Part shown: positions 1-4,961 of the stretch, one piece after another | Numbering within the stretch: the first letter of the stretch is position 1 | How the letters are laid out: each line of letters begins with the position of its first letter | Assembly (NCBI GenBank): GCA_964432945.1 | Contig: CAYSPO010000053.1 | Span: 1-6,565 of the forward strand | Source: CAYSPO01 sp964432945 | Lineage (GTDB): Bacteria; Bacillota; Clostridia; Tissierellales; Peptoniphilaceae | DNA length: 6,565 nucleotides | Reading direction: 5' to 3' | Translations under genes and position numbers: made by a program | The notes under the pieces: generated by a model | What the model was told of the DNA's origin: nothing | Database searches by the model: none | The model's input: only the letters and a program-made list of their open reading frames with translations

Positions 1-28
1 AAGGCTGCTGTATCACTACAACAGCCTT
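1..28 (-). terminator. Probable intrinsic terminator of the amidinotransferase gene (U-tract outside window)
   Basis: Positions 1-11 and 18-28 form inverted arms around a 6-nt loop. Read as minus-strand RNA, the stem has 11 pairs: ten Watson-Crick and one G-U wobble (positions 8/21). On the plus strand that pair would be a C-A mismatch, so the structure favours minus-strand transcription. It starts 9 nt after the amidinotransferase stop codon. A following run of U would fall beyond position 1 and cannot be seen, so termination is inferred from the stem and its location. Confidence 0.7.
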
Positions 29-36
29 AAATTTAT

Positions 37-1200
37 TTACCATCTTTTGTTTTCGAAAGTTACTAATGTTGGGTCTTCTACATCTTGGTTAGGGAAGTAA
101 TCTAAACATTCTCCTTCACGATATACATCTGCTGTTGCACAGTGTAAACCGCCTCCAAATGGATATGCATCTCTAAATGGTACTGGGATTACATTCATTC
201 CTAATTTATCCATTTGTTCTAATTGTCCTGTTTCACTTGCTTCTACTATTACTGTCTTATGGTCTAATACTAAGCAGTTCATTGATAACCATACACTTGA
301 GTAGCATAGTGGTGGTGGGTTATCATGTGCTGGCATTGCTGCATCTACAATTTCCCAGTCATTTGCTTCGAAAATTGCTCTTTGTTCTTTTGGTAATCTC
401 CTATGTGGGTTATTAATTATTAAACCTGGTCTTAGTGGTACAAATGTTGCGTCGATATGGATTGGGTATGGATCTCCAGGGAAGTTTACTGCATGAATTC
501 TAAAGTCTGGATACATTCTTCTTAACCATTCCATAGCCTTGAAGTTTGTTGTTAATCCTCTTTGGATAAATAAGTCTTTACCTAATCTTAATACGTCTGC
601 TGCATCAAATAGAATTTCATGTTCTAAAGTTACCATTTCTAGGTTTGCAGTTCTTTCTAGTAATGTTTCTTCTGTTACTTCATGTCCATCTACATCATCC
701 CAGTAGTGCATATCATAGCTATTATCGCTAAGTTCTGGTCTTGGTCCATAAATCCATCTAAATTCTGGGTCTTGTTCGAAGTATTCTCTTAAGTTCTTAT
801 GGTAGCAGTAGTGTTCAAAAAATCTTGATCTAAATGACATTGATGCACAGATTATGTCACTTCCTATTGTAAGTAATACATCTCTAGGTGGCATACAGCC
901 AAATTGTGAGCCTGTCATAAAGTGTGGAGTTACAACTGCTTGGTTGAATTGTAGAGGTTCTGGTCTATCTACTGTTACTCCATGTTCTTCTAGAATTTTA
1001 GCTAGGTTATCTAATTGTGCATTAGCTGCTTCCACTGTTGCTAGTGGTCTAGGTCCAGTCATACCACGCATTTCACTATCTAGTGGTACCTTAGCTTCTG
1101 AAGCTGGTTCTGAAGGTGAGATACAAGTATTGTCTGCTCTACCTACGATTACTCTTTTTAGTGGGTCAAAGTCATTCCATGAATTAACTATCTTTGTCAT
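37..1200 (-). CDS. Arginine:glycine-type amidinotransferase (guanidino-transfer enzyme)
   Basis: This 387-residue protein belongs to the amidinotransferase family that includes animal L-arginine:glycine amidinotransferase and cyanobacterial CyrA. These enzymes move the amidino group of arginine to an acceptor amine and release ornithine. The visible signature is strong: an N-terminal NSWNDFDPLKRVIVGRAD segment (6-23), FDAAD at 198-202, HIDATF at 248-253, WLSMN at 304-308 and GGGLHC at 349-354. By alignment from memory with the human enzyme, the nucleophile is Cys354, with His248 and Asp199 completing the catalytic set. There is no signal peptide or membrane segment, so it is cytoplasmic. Tyr245 and Ile247 replace the Asn and Met of the animal enzyme, so glycine as acceptor is not assured. 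The ATG has a strong AGGAGG site 5 nt upstream. The gene stands alone behind its own sigma-54-like promoter, and sampled lines look more GC-rich (about 30-38%) than ispD (about 25-30%). Family assignment is firm; substrate is not. Confidence 0.93.
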   Translation of the reverse strand: MTKIVNSWNDFDPLKRVIVGRADNTCISPSEPASEAKVPLDSEMRGMTGPRPLATVEAANAQLDNLAKILEEHGVTVDRPEPLQFNQAVVTPHFMTGSQFGCMPPRDVLLTIGSDIICASMSFRSRFFEHYCYHKNLREYFEQDPEFRWIYGPRPELSDNSYDMHYWDDVDGHEVTEETLLERTANLEMVTLEHEILFDAADVLRLGKDLFIQRGLTTNFKAMEWLRRMYPDFRIHAVNFPGDPYPIHIDATFVPLRPGLIINNPHRRLPKEQRAIFEANDWEIVDAAMPAHDNPPPLCYSSVWLSMNCLVLDHKTVIVEASETGQLEQMDKLGMNVIPVPFRDAYPFGGGLHCATADVYREGECLDYFPNQDVEDPTLVTFENKRW

Positions 1201-1205
1201 TTCTT

Positions 1206-1211
1206 CCTCCT
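1206..1211 (-). promoter_or_regulatory. Ribosome binding site of the amidinotransferase gene
   Basis: The minus strand reads AGGAGG here, followed by AAGAA and then the ATG at 1200. The complementarity to 16S rRNA and the 5-nt spacing fix the start codon. Confidence 0.9.
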
Positions 1212-1283
1212 AATTTTATTTATTATTAAATTAAGTACAAACTACAATGAATACGTTTTCTTTGCAGTTTAATTTTTATAAAA

Positions 1284-1301
1284 TAAACAAAGGCTTGTTT
1301 A
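1284..1301 (-). other. Short hairpin in the predicted leader of the amidinotransferase mRNA
   Basis: Seven perfectly paired bases (TAAACAA with TTGTTTA) flank a 4-nt loop. With a predicted transcript start near 1308, the hairpin would sit at nucleotides 8-25 of the message. A 5'-proximal stem of this kind could protect the mRNA from decay. There is no U-tract after it and it does not pair with the RBS, so an attenuator is unlikely. Confidence 0.35.
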
Positions 1302-1318
1302 CTTCCTACTCATATTAA

Positions 1319-1335
1319 TGCAATTACCATGCCAA
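1319..1335 (-). promoter_or_regulatory. Sigma-54 (RpoN) -24/-12 promoter of the amidinotransferase gene
   Basis: The minus strand reads TTGGCATGGTAATTGCA. Against the sigma-54 consensus YTGGCACGRNNNTTGCW, every defined position matches except one C to T in the -24 block. The invariant GG (1333-1332) and GC (1321-1320) are separated by exactly 10 nt, which is the defining spacing. Counting the C at 1320 as -12 puts the transcript start near 1308 and gives a leader of about 108 nt before the ATG. Promoters of this class need an ATP-driven enhancer-binding activator, and two palindromes lie at suitable upstream distances. No sigma-70 alternative nearby is as good. Confidence 0.8.
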
Positions 1336-1340
1336 CTTTT

Positions 1341-1379
1341 ATATCTTTGAAAATTCAAGCTTTGCACATCTTTGATAAA
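1341..1379. repeat. Pair of direct repeats around ATCTTTGA
   Basis: Positions 1341-1354 and 1366-1379 match at 11 of 14 positions by eye and share the uninterrupted core ATCTTTGA (1343-1350 and 1368-1375), spaced 25 bp start to start. They lie between the sigma-54-like promoter and the 36-nt palindrome. They may be a minor protein-binding site or a chance result of AT-rich sequence. Confidence 0.3.
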
Positions 1380-1385
1380 ATAAAA

Positions 1386-1421
1386 ACATATATAATGCAA
1401 AAATTTTTGCATTATATATGT
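1386..1421. promoter_or_regulatory. 36-nt perfect palindrome, candidate activator-binding site (UAS)
   Basis: The two 18-nt arms are exact reverse complements (arm ACATATATAATGCAAAAA), with the centre between 1403 and 1404. The inner TGCA(6)..TGCA block gives it more information than a plain AT run. Its centre is about 95 bp upstream of the predicted start of the sigma-54-like promoter, in the usual range for an enhancer-binding protein. It has no U-tract and no GC-rich stem, so it is not a terminator. The binding protein is unknown. Confidence 0.55.
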
Positions 1422-1452
1422 AATATCTTGTCAGTTAAATAATTTTATTTTC

Positions 1453-1496
1453 TTTTTTATTTGTTGTTAATAAATTTATTAACAACAAATAAAAAA
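1453..1496. promoter_or_regulatory. 44-nt perfect palindrome, possible second operator or enhancer site
   Basis: The 22-nt arms (outer TTTTTTATTTGTTGTTAA, inner TAAA) are perfect reverse complements centred between 1474 and 1475, about 166 bp upstream of the predicted sigma-54-like start. The half-sites TTGTTAA/TTAACAA resemble those of the redox regulator Rex, but they are 8 bp apart rather than the 4 bp usual for Rex. The outer A-run overlaps the U-tract of the mreB terminator. A regulator-binding site is more likely than a terminator, because the stem is almost pure A/T and no U-run follows it. Confidence 0.5.
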
Positions 1497-1522
1497 AACC
1501 TATTAGTTAAACTAATAGGTTT
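1491..1522 (-). terminator. Intrinsic terminator after mreB (end of the housekeeping operon)
   Basis: In minus-strand RNA, an 11-bp stem (arms 1512-1522 and 1496-1506) closes a 5-nt loop. It is followed by an unbroken run of U from position 1498 to 1491, some of which can extend the stem. It begins 5 nt after the mreB stop codon. This separates the six-gene operon from the amidinotransferase gene. Confidence 0.9.
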
Positions 1523-1527
1523 AATAA

Positions 1528-2589
1528 TTATCTTCTTCTTAACATTTCTTGATTTTCTACTATCTTTCTTCTTGCATCTGAATAAGAAGATTCTTCAATT
1601 TCCAATTTAGAAACTGAACTTAAGGCCTTACCTGTTCCATTTACCACTGAAGCTACAGGATTATCAGCTATTTTAACTTTAATTCCTATCATATCTTCAA
1701 TTCTTTTATCTAAACCATCAAGTAACGAAGCACCACCAGTCATCACTGCACCTTTCGTTAAAAGATCAGCTGAAAGCTCAGGAGGTGTTTTGTCTACTAT
1801 ATAGTGAATAGCATTCAAAATGCTATTTACAGGCTTATTAAGAGCTTGGTAAATATCTTGAGGTGTTACCAAAACACTTTGAGGTAAACCGTTAATAAGA
1901 TTTCTTCCTCTCACCTCGTATAGCCTATCATCATTCTCATCTAATAAAGCTGTGCCTATAGTTATTTTTATTTCCTCTGCTGTTCTCTCCCCTATCAACA
2001 TATTAAATTTCTTTCTAATATATTCGATAATTGCTTCATCACAAGCATCTCCGGCAACTTTAATAGATTTATTAATTACAATACCACCAAGGCTAATTAC
2101 TGCAACATCAGTAGTTCCTCCACCTATATCTATGACCAAAGAACCACCTGGATCTGTGATATCTATGCCAGCTCCAATAGCAGCAGCCAACGGTTCTTCT
2201 ATCAAATAGGTTTTATGGGCACCAGCGTTAAGAGATGCTTGTATAACTGCTCGTTTTTGTACTTGTGTTGCTTCACTAGGCACACAAATAATAACATTCG
2301 GTTTGAATAATGTTTTTCCATTAGATTTATTAATAAAATATCTTAGCATTTTTTCTGTTGAATCAAAATCAGCTATAACGCCATCTTTCATTGGTCTTGT
2401 AGCTATGATATTTCCTGGGGTTCTTCCTAGCATTTTTTTTGCAGCTAAACCAACTGCATGAACTTTTTTTGTAAAGGTGTCCATTGCAACTACAGATGGT
2501 TCATTTAGGATTATTCCCTTTCCTTTTTTATAAACAAGAACCGATGCAGTTCCCAAGTCAATTGCAAGGTCATTTCTAAATCTTGACAC
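1528..2589 (-). CDS. mreB: MreB-family rod-shape-determining actin homologue (MreB/Mbl type)
   Basis: This bacterial actin would form membrane-associated filaments that guide cell-wall elongation. From the chosen start it has 353 residues. Phosphate-1 loop AIDLGTAS is at 9-16, EEPLAAAIGAG at 131-141, phosphate-2 loop DIGGGTTD at 154-161, the MreB-typical ERTAEEIK at 201-208, and the adenosine motif TGGASLL at 284-290. A charged tail of about 25 residues follows the core, making it slightly longer than typical members (about 335-345). The first in-frame GTG (2598) abuts the AGAAGG ribosome site with no spacer, whereas the GTG at 2589 lies 9 nt from it and gives a conventional MreB N-terminus, so 2589 is preferred. 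The gene follows metK in the operon and is its last member. mreC and mreD are not adjacent, so this may be a stand-alone paralogue rather than the mreBCD copy. MreB versus Mbl cannot be settled from motifs. Confidence 0.9.
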   Translation of the reverse strand: MSRFRNDLAIDLGTASVLVYKKGKGIILNEPSVVAMDTFTKKVHAVGLAAKKMLGRTPGNIIATRPMKDGVIADFDSTEKMLRYFINKSNGKTLFKPNVIICVPSEATQVQKRAVIQASLNAGAHKTYLIEEPLAAAIGAGIDITDPGGSLVIDIGGGTTDVAVISLGGIVINKSIKVAGDACDEAIIEYIRKKFNMLIGERTAEEIKITIGTALLDENDDRLYEVRGRNLINGLPQSVLVTPQDIYQALNKPVNSILNAIHYIVDKTPPELSADLLTKGAVMTGGASLLDGLDKRIEDMIGIKVKIADNPVASVVNGTGKALSSVSKLEIEESSYSDARRKIVENQEMLRRR

Positions 2590-2598
2590 TGGCCTCAC

Positions 2599-2604
2599 CC
2601 TTCT
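2599..2604 (-). promoter_or_regulatory. Ribosome binding site that decides the mreB start
   Basis: The minus strand reads AGAAGG, partly overlapping the metK stop codon (2605-2603). The GTG at 2598 touches it directly; the GTG at 2589 follows after 9 nt, which is a workable spacing. This favours the downstream GTG. Confidence 0.6.
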
Positions 2605-3781
2605 ATAAATATTTCTTTAAGGCATTTACCTTATCTAATTTTTCCCATGTAAAACTTTCTTCATCTCTACCAAAATGTCCGTAAGCAGCAGTTTTCTTAT
2701 ATATTGGTCTTCTCAAATCGAGATTTTCAATAATAGCTGCTGGTCTAAAATCAAAGTTTTCAAGTATAATATCTTGAATTTCTTCATCTGGAAGAGCACC
2801 AGTACCAAATGAATTAACATAGATAGATAAAGGTTTAGCTACGCCAATGGCATAAGAAATCTCAATCTCTAACTCTTTAGCTAGTCCTGCAGCTACAACA
2901 TTTTTAGCGGCATATCTAGCTGCATAAGCTGCTGATCTATCTACTTTAGTAGGATCTTTTCCAGAGAATGCTCCACCACCATGACGAGAATAGCCACCAT
3001 AAGTATCAACTATTATTTTTCTTCCAGTAAGTCCTGCATCTGATTGAGGACCACCTATTTCAAATTTTCCAGTAGGATTAATATAATACTTAGTATTTTC
3101 ATCTAATAATTCTTCAGGAATTGTAGTAAAGACTACTTCCTTTTTAATATCTTCAGAAAGTTGAGCCATTTCAATATTTGGAGAGTGTTGAGCAGAAACA
3201 ACTACAGAATCTACCCTAACCGGCTTTCTACCATCATATTCCACTGTTACTTGAGTCTTACCATCAGGTCTAAGGTAAGGAAGTAAACCTTCTTTTCTAA
3301 CATCAGCTAATTTTTTGGCTAATTTATGTGAAAGATCAATAGGAAGCGGCATATAATTTTCTGTTTGATCACAAGCATAACCAAACACAATACCTTGATC
3401 ACCTGCACCTATTAAATCATATTTATCTTCTGCTCCATCTTTGGCTTCTTTAGATTTGTTTACCCCTAAAGCGATATCAGGAGATTGCTCGTTTATTGCT
3501 GCTAAAACTGAACAAGTGTCAGCATCAAAACCATATTTTGCTCTTGTATATCCAATATCTTTAAGAGTATTTCTAATTATGTCCTGAAAATCTACATATG
3601 TATTGGTAGAAATTTCCCCTATTACCATAACAAGACCAGTTGAAACAACTGTTTCACAAGCAACTCTTGCCATAGGATCTTTTTTAAATATTTCATCTAA
3701 AATTGAATCTGAAATTTGGTCACAAACTTTATCTGGATGTCCTTCTGTAACTGATTCTGATGTAAAAAAGTGTTTTTTCAT
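2603..3781 (-). CDS. metK: S-adenosylmethionine synthetase
   Basis: MetK makes S-adenosylmethionine from methionine and ATP, supplying the cell's methyl donor. The 392-residue length is standard for the cytosolic, tetrameric bacterial enzyme. Visible hallmarks are FTSESVTEGHPDK at the N-terminus (6-18, with the ATP-contacting His15 and metal-binding Asp17), the family signature GAGDQG at 125-130, and the phosphate-binding GGGAFSGKD at 268-276. The ATG shares its A with the last base of the ispF stop (TAATG), and an AAAGGA site lies 6 nt upstream, so translation is probably coupled to ispF. Being inside the operon it has no private leader, and no SAM riboswitch or T-box is present upstream. 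It ends in TAG just before mreB. Nothing appears broken or unusual. Confidence 0.98.
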   Translation of the reverse strand: MKKHFFTSESVTEGHPDKVCDQISDSILDEIFKKDPMARVACETVVSTGLVMVIGEISTNTYVDFQDIIRNTLKDIGYTRAKYGFDADTCSVLAAINEQSPDIALGVNKSKEAKDGAEDKYDLIGAGDQGIVFGYACDQTENYMPLPIDLSHKLAKKLADVRKEGLLPYLRPDGKTQVTVEYDGRKPVRVDSVVVSAQHSPNIEMAQLSEDIKKEVVFTTIPEELLDENTKYYINPTGKFEIGGPQSDAGLTGRKIIVDTYGGYSRHGGGAFSGKDPTKVDRSAAYAARYAAKNVVAAGLAKELEIEISYAIGVAKPLSIYVNSFGTGALPDEEIQDIILENFDFRPAAIIENLDLRRPIYKKTAAYGHFGRDEESFTWEKLDKVNALKKYL

Positions 3782-4260
3782 TATTTATCCTTTCTGTTAA
3801 GTAGGCAAACAGCATAAGACTCTATGCCTTTACCTTCACCTATAAAACCTAACTTTTCTGTTGTTGTAGCTTTAATTGAAATTTGATTTATATCTATACT
3901 CATAATTTCCGATATGTTTTTTCTCATCTCGTCAATATATGGAGATAATTTTGGATTTTGACAAGCGATAACCGAATCTATATTTTCTACTTTATATCCT
4001 TCATTATCTATAACTTTCATTACTTCTTTTAATAGTATAAGCGAACTTATATCTTTATACTTTAAATCTGTGTCTGGAAAATGGTATCCAATATCTCTGC
4101 TTGCGATAGCACCCAATAAGGCATCCATAATTGCATGAGTAAGAACATCTGCATCCGAATGCCCCAGAAGGCCTTTCTCATAATCAATCTTAATTCCGCC
4201 TAGAATTAACTCCCTATCTTCAGCAAAGGCATGAACATCATAGCCATTACCAATTCTCAT
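3781..4260 (-). CDS. ispF: 2-C-methyl-D-erythritol 2,4-cyclodiphosphate synthase
   Basis: IspF catalyses the fifth step of the MEP isoprenoid pathway: it cyclises CDP-methylerythritol 2-phosphate to MEcPP with release of CMP. The 159-residue length is normal for this trimeric enzyme. The zinc ligands Asp8, His10 (in GYDVH) and His42 are present. The substrate-binding GHSDAD lies at 33-38, DIGYHFPDTD at 56-65, and the nucleotide-binding TTTEKLGF at 132-139. The reading frame overlaps the end of ispD by 14 nt, and the ATG is preceded by a strong AAGGAGG (4267-4273) at 6 nt, so it is both coupled and independently well initiated. Its last base is the first base of metK. IspD and IspF being adjacent but separate proteins is common in Firmicutes; in some proteobacteria they are fused. 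Confidence 0.98.
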   Translation of the reverse strand: MRIGNGYDVHAFAEDRELILGGIKIDYEKGLLGHSDADVLTHAIMDALLGAIASRDIGYHFPDTDLKYKDISSLILLKEVMKVIDNEGYKVENIDSVIACQNPKLSPYIDEMRKNISEIMSIDINQISIKATTTEKLGFIGEGKGIESYAVCLLNRKDK

Positions 4261-4954
4261 TATCTTCCTCCTTAGCTAGAGCTTTAGCAAATAAAAGATC
4301 ATTTTTTGTAGTGATTTTGATGTTTTCATATGATCCTTCTACTACATAAATATTATGACCATTCTTTTCGACATAAGAAGAATCATCTGTAAGCCCATTT
4401 GTATTATAATACTTTCTATAAGATTCTTCTAGTAAATCATATCTAAACGCTTGAGGTGTTTGTATTCTAAATATTTCTGATCTATCAAGAGTTTGGTTAA
4501 CGAAGCCATTTTTAATCTTTTTTACACTATCTATTTCTTTTACAGCAGTAATCACTGCATCATGAATTAATGTCTCTTCTATAACCCTATCAATAAGATT
4601 TGTTCTAACAAATGGTCTTGCAGAATCATGGCATACCACTAAAGAGTTTTTATCTTTAATAGCACTTATACCACAAAAAGTAGACTCCTCTCTCGAGGAA
4701 CCTCCTTTTATGAGTTTAATTGATTTTTTGTTTTTAATATCTTTTAAGATTTCATTTTTAATAAAATCAAAATCTTCTAATTTAGCAACAATATATATAT
4801 CATCTATATATTTTGAGCAAATAAATTTCCTAATAGTTCTTTCTAAAACAGTCATATCTCCAATTTGTAAAAACTGTTTACTTTTGTCAATATTCATTCT
4901 GGAACCTGAACCGGCAGCTGTAATTATAGCATTTACACTAATATTATTTATCAT
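4247..4954 (-). CDS. ispD: 2-C-methyl-D-erythritol 4-phosphate cytidylyltransferase
   Basis: IspD transfers CMP from CTP to methylerythritol 4-phosphate, the third MEP pathway step. The 235-residue length is typical. The nucleotide-binding AAGSGSRM is at 13-20, followed by KSKQF (24-28), GGSSREEST (84-92), the HDSARPF motif (109-115, usually HDAARP) and DRSEIFRIQTPQAF (157-170). Arg158 and Lys213 match the residues that orient methylerythritol phosphate in the E. coli enzyme. TDDSSYVE (189-196) is the usual C-terminal motif. The ATG is 7 nt after the upstream PIN/TRAM gene, and the sequence before it has only a weak ribosome site (GTTGG), so it probably relies on coupling to that gene. Composition is lower in GC than the amidinotransferase gene. 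Function is secure. Confidence 0.97.
   Translation of the reverse strand: MINNISVNAIITAAGSGSRMNIDKSKQFLQIGDMTVLERTIRKFICSKYIDDIYIVAKLEDFDFIKNEILKDIKNKKSIKLIKGGSSREESTFCGISAIKDKNSLVVCHDSARPFVRTNLIDRVIEETLIHDAVITAVKEIDSVKKIKNGFVNQTLDRSEIFRIQTPQAFRYDLLEESYRKYYNTNGLTDDSSYVEKNGHNIYVVEGSYENIKITTKNDLLFAKALAKEEDNENW
4267..4273 (-). promoter_or_regulatory. Ribosome binding site of ispF inside the end of ispD
   Basis: The minus strand reads AAGGAGG, 6 nt before the ispF ATG and wholly inside ispD coding sequence. This supports the 14-nt overlap being real and the chosen ispF start. Confidence 0.85.
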
Positions 4955-4961
4955 ACCAACA

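Larger units (their letters stand above)
1201..1527. other. 327-bp regulatory intergenic region between mreB and the amidinotransferase gene
   Basis: No credible coding sequence lies here on either strand. In transcription order it holds the mreB terminator, two perfect palindromes, a pair of direct repeats (1341-1354 and 1366-1379), a sigma-54-type core promoter, a short leader hairpin and the amidinotransferase RBS. The stretch is extremely AT-rich, which suits DNA bending between distant activator sites and a promoter. Confidence 0.8.

Noticed and set aside
177..416. Plus-strand reading frame of 79 codons
   Set aside because: It lies antisense inside the well-supported amidinotransferase gene, is a low-complexity leucine-rich translation, and lacks a ribosome site.
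854..1213. Plus-strand reading frame of 119 codons
   Set aside because: Antisense shadow of the amidinotransferase gene; no recognisable domain or ribosome binding site.
1201..1308. Riboswitch (glycine or guanidine type) in the amidinotransferase leader
   Set aside because: The leader is AT-rich with only a 7-bp hairpin; I see none of the conserved G-rich motifs of those riboswitches.
1411..1438. Sigma-70 promoter (TTAACT, 16-bp spacer, TATAAT) on the minus strand using the edge of the 36-nt palindrome
   Set aside because: The -35 box is poor, the TATAAT is part of the palindrome, and the sigma-54 match downstream is far stronger. It remains possible as a weak secondary promoter.
1464..1485. 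Canonical Rex or ArgR operator
   Set aside because: TTGTTAA/TTAACAA are 8 bp apart, not the 4 bp of Rex sites, and the TGAAT/ATTCA core of an ARG box is missing.
1453..1496. 44-nt palindrome as an intrinsic terminator
   Set aside because: The stem is nearly all A/T and has no U-run after it on either strand; the adjacent 1491-1522 structure already explains termination.
3782..3800. SAM riboswitch or T-box ahead of metK
   Set aside because: metK begins on the last base of ispF, leaving no leader space; the sequence there is ispF coding DNA.
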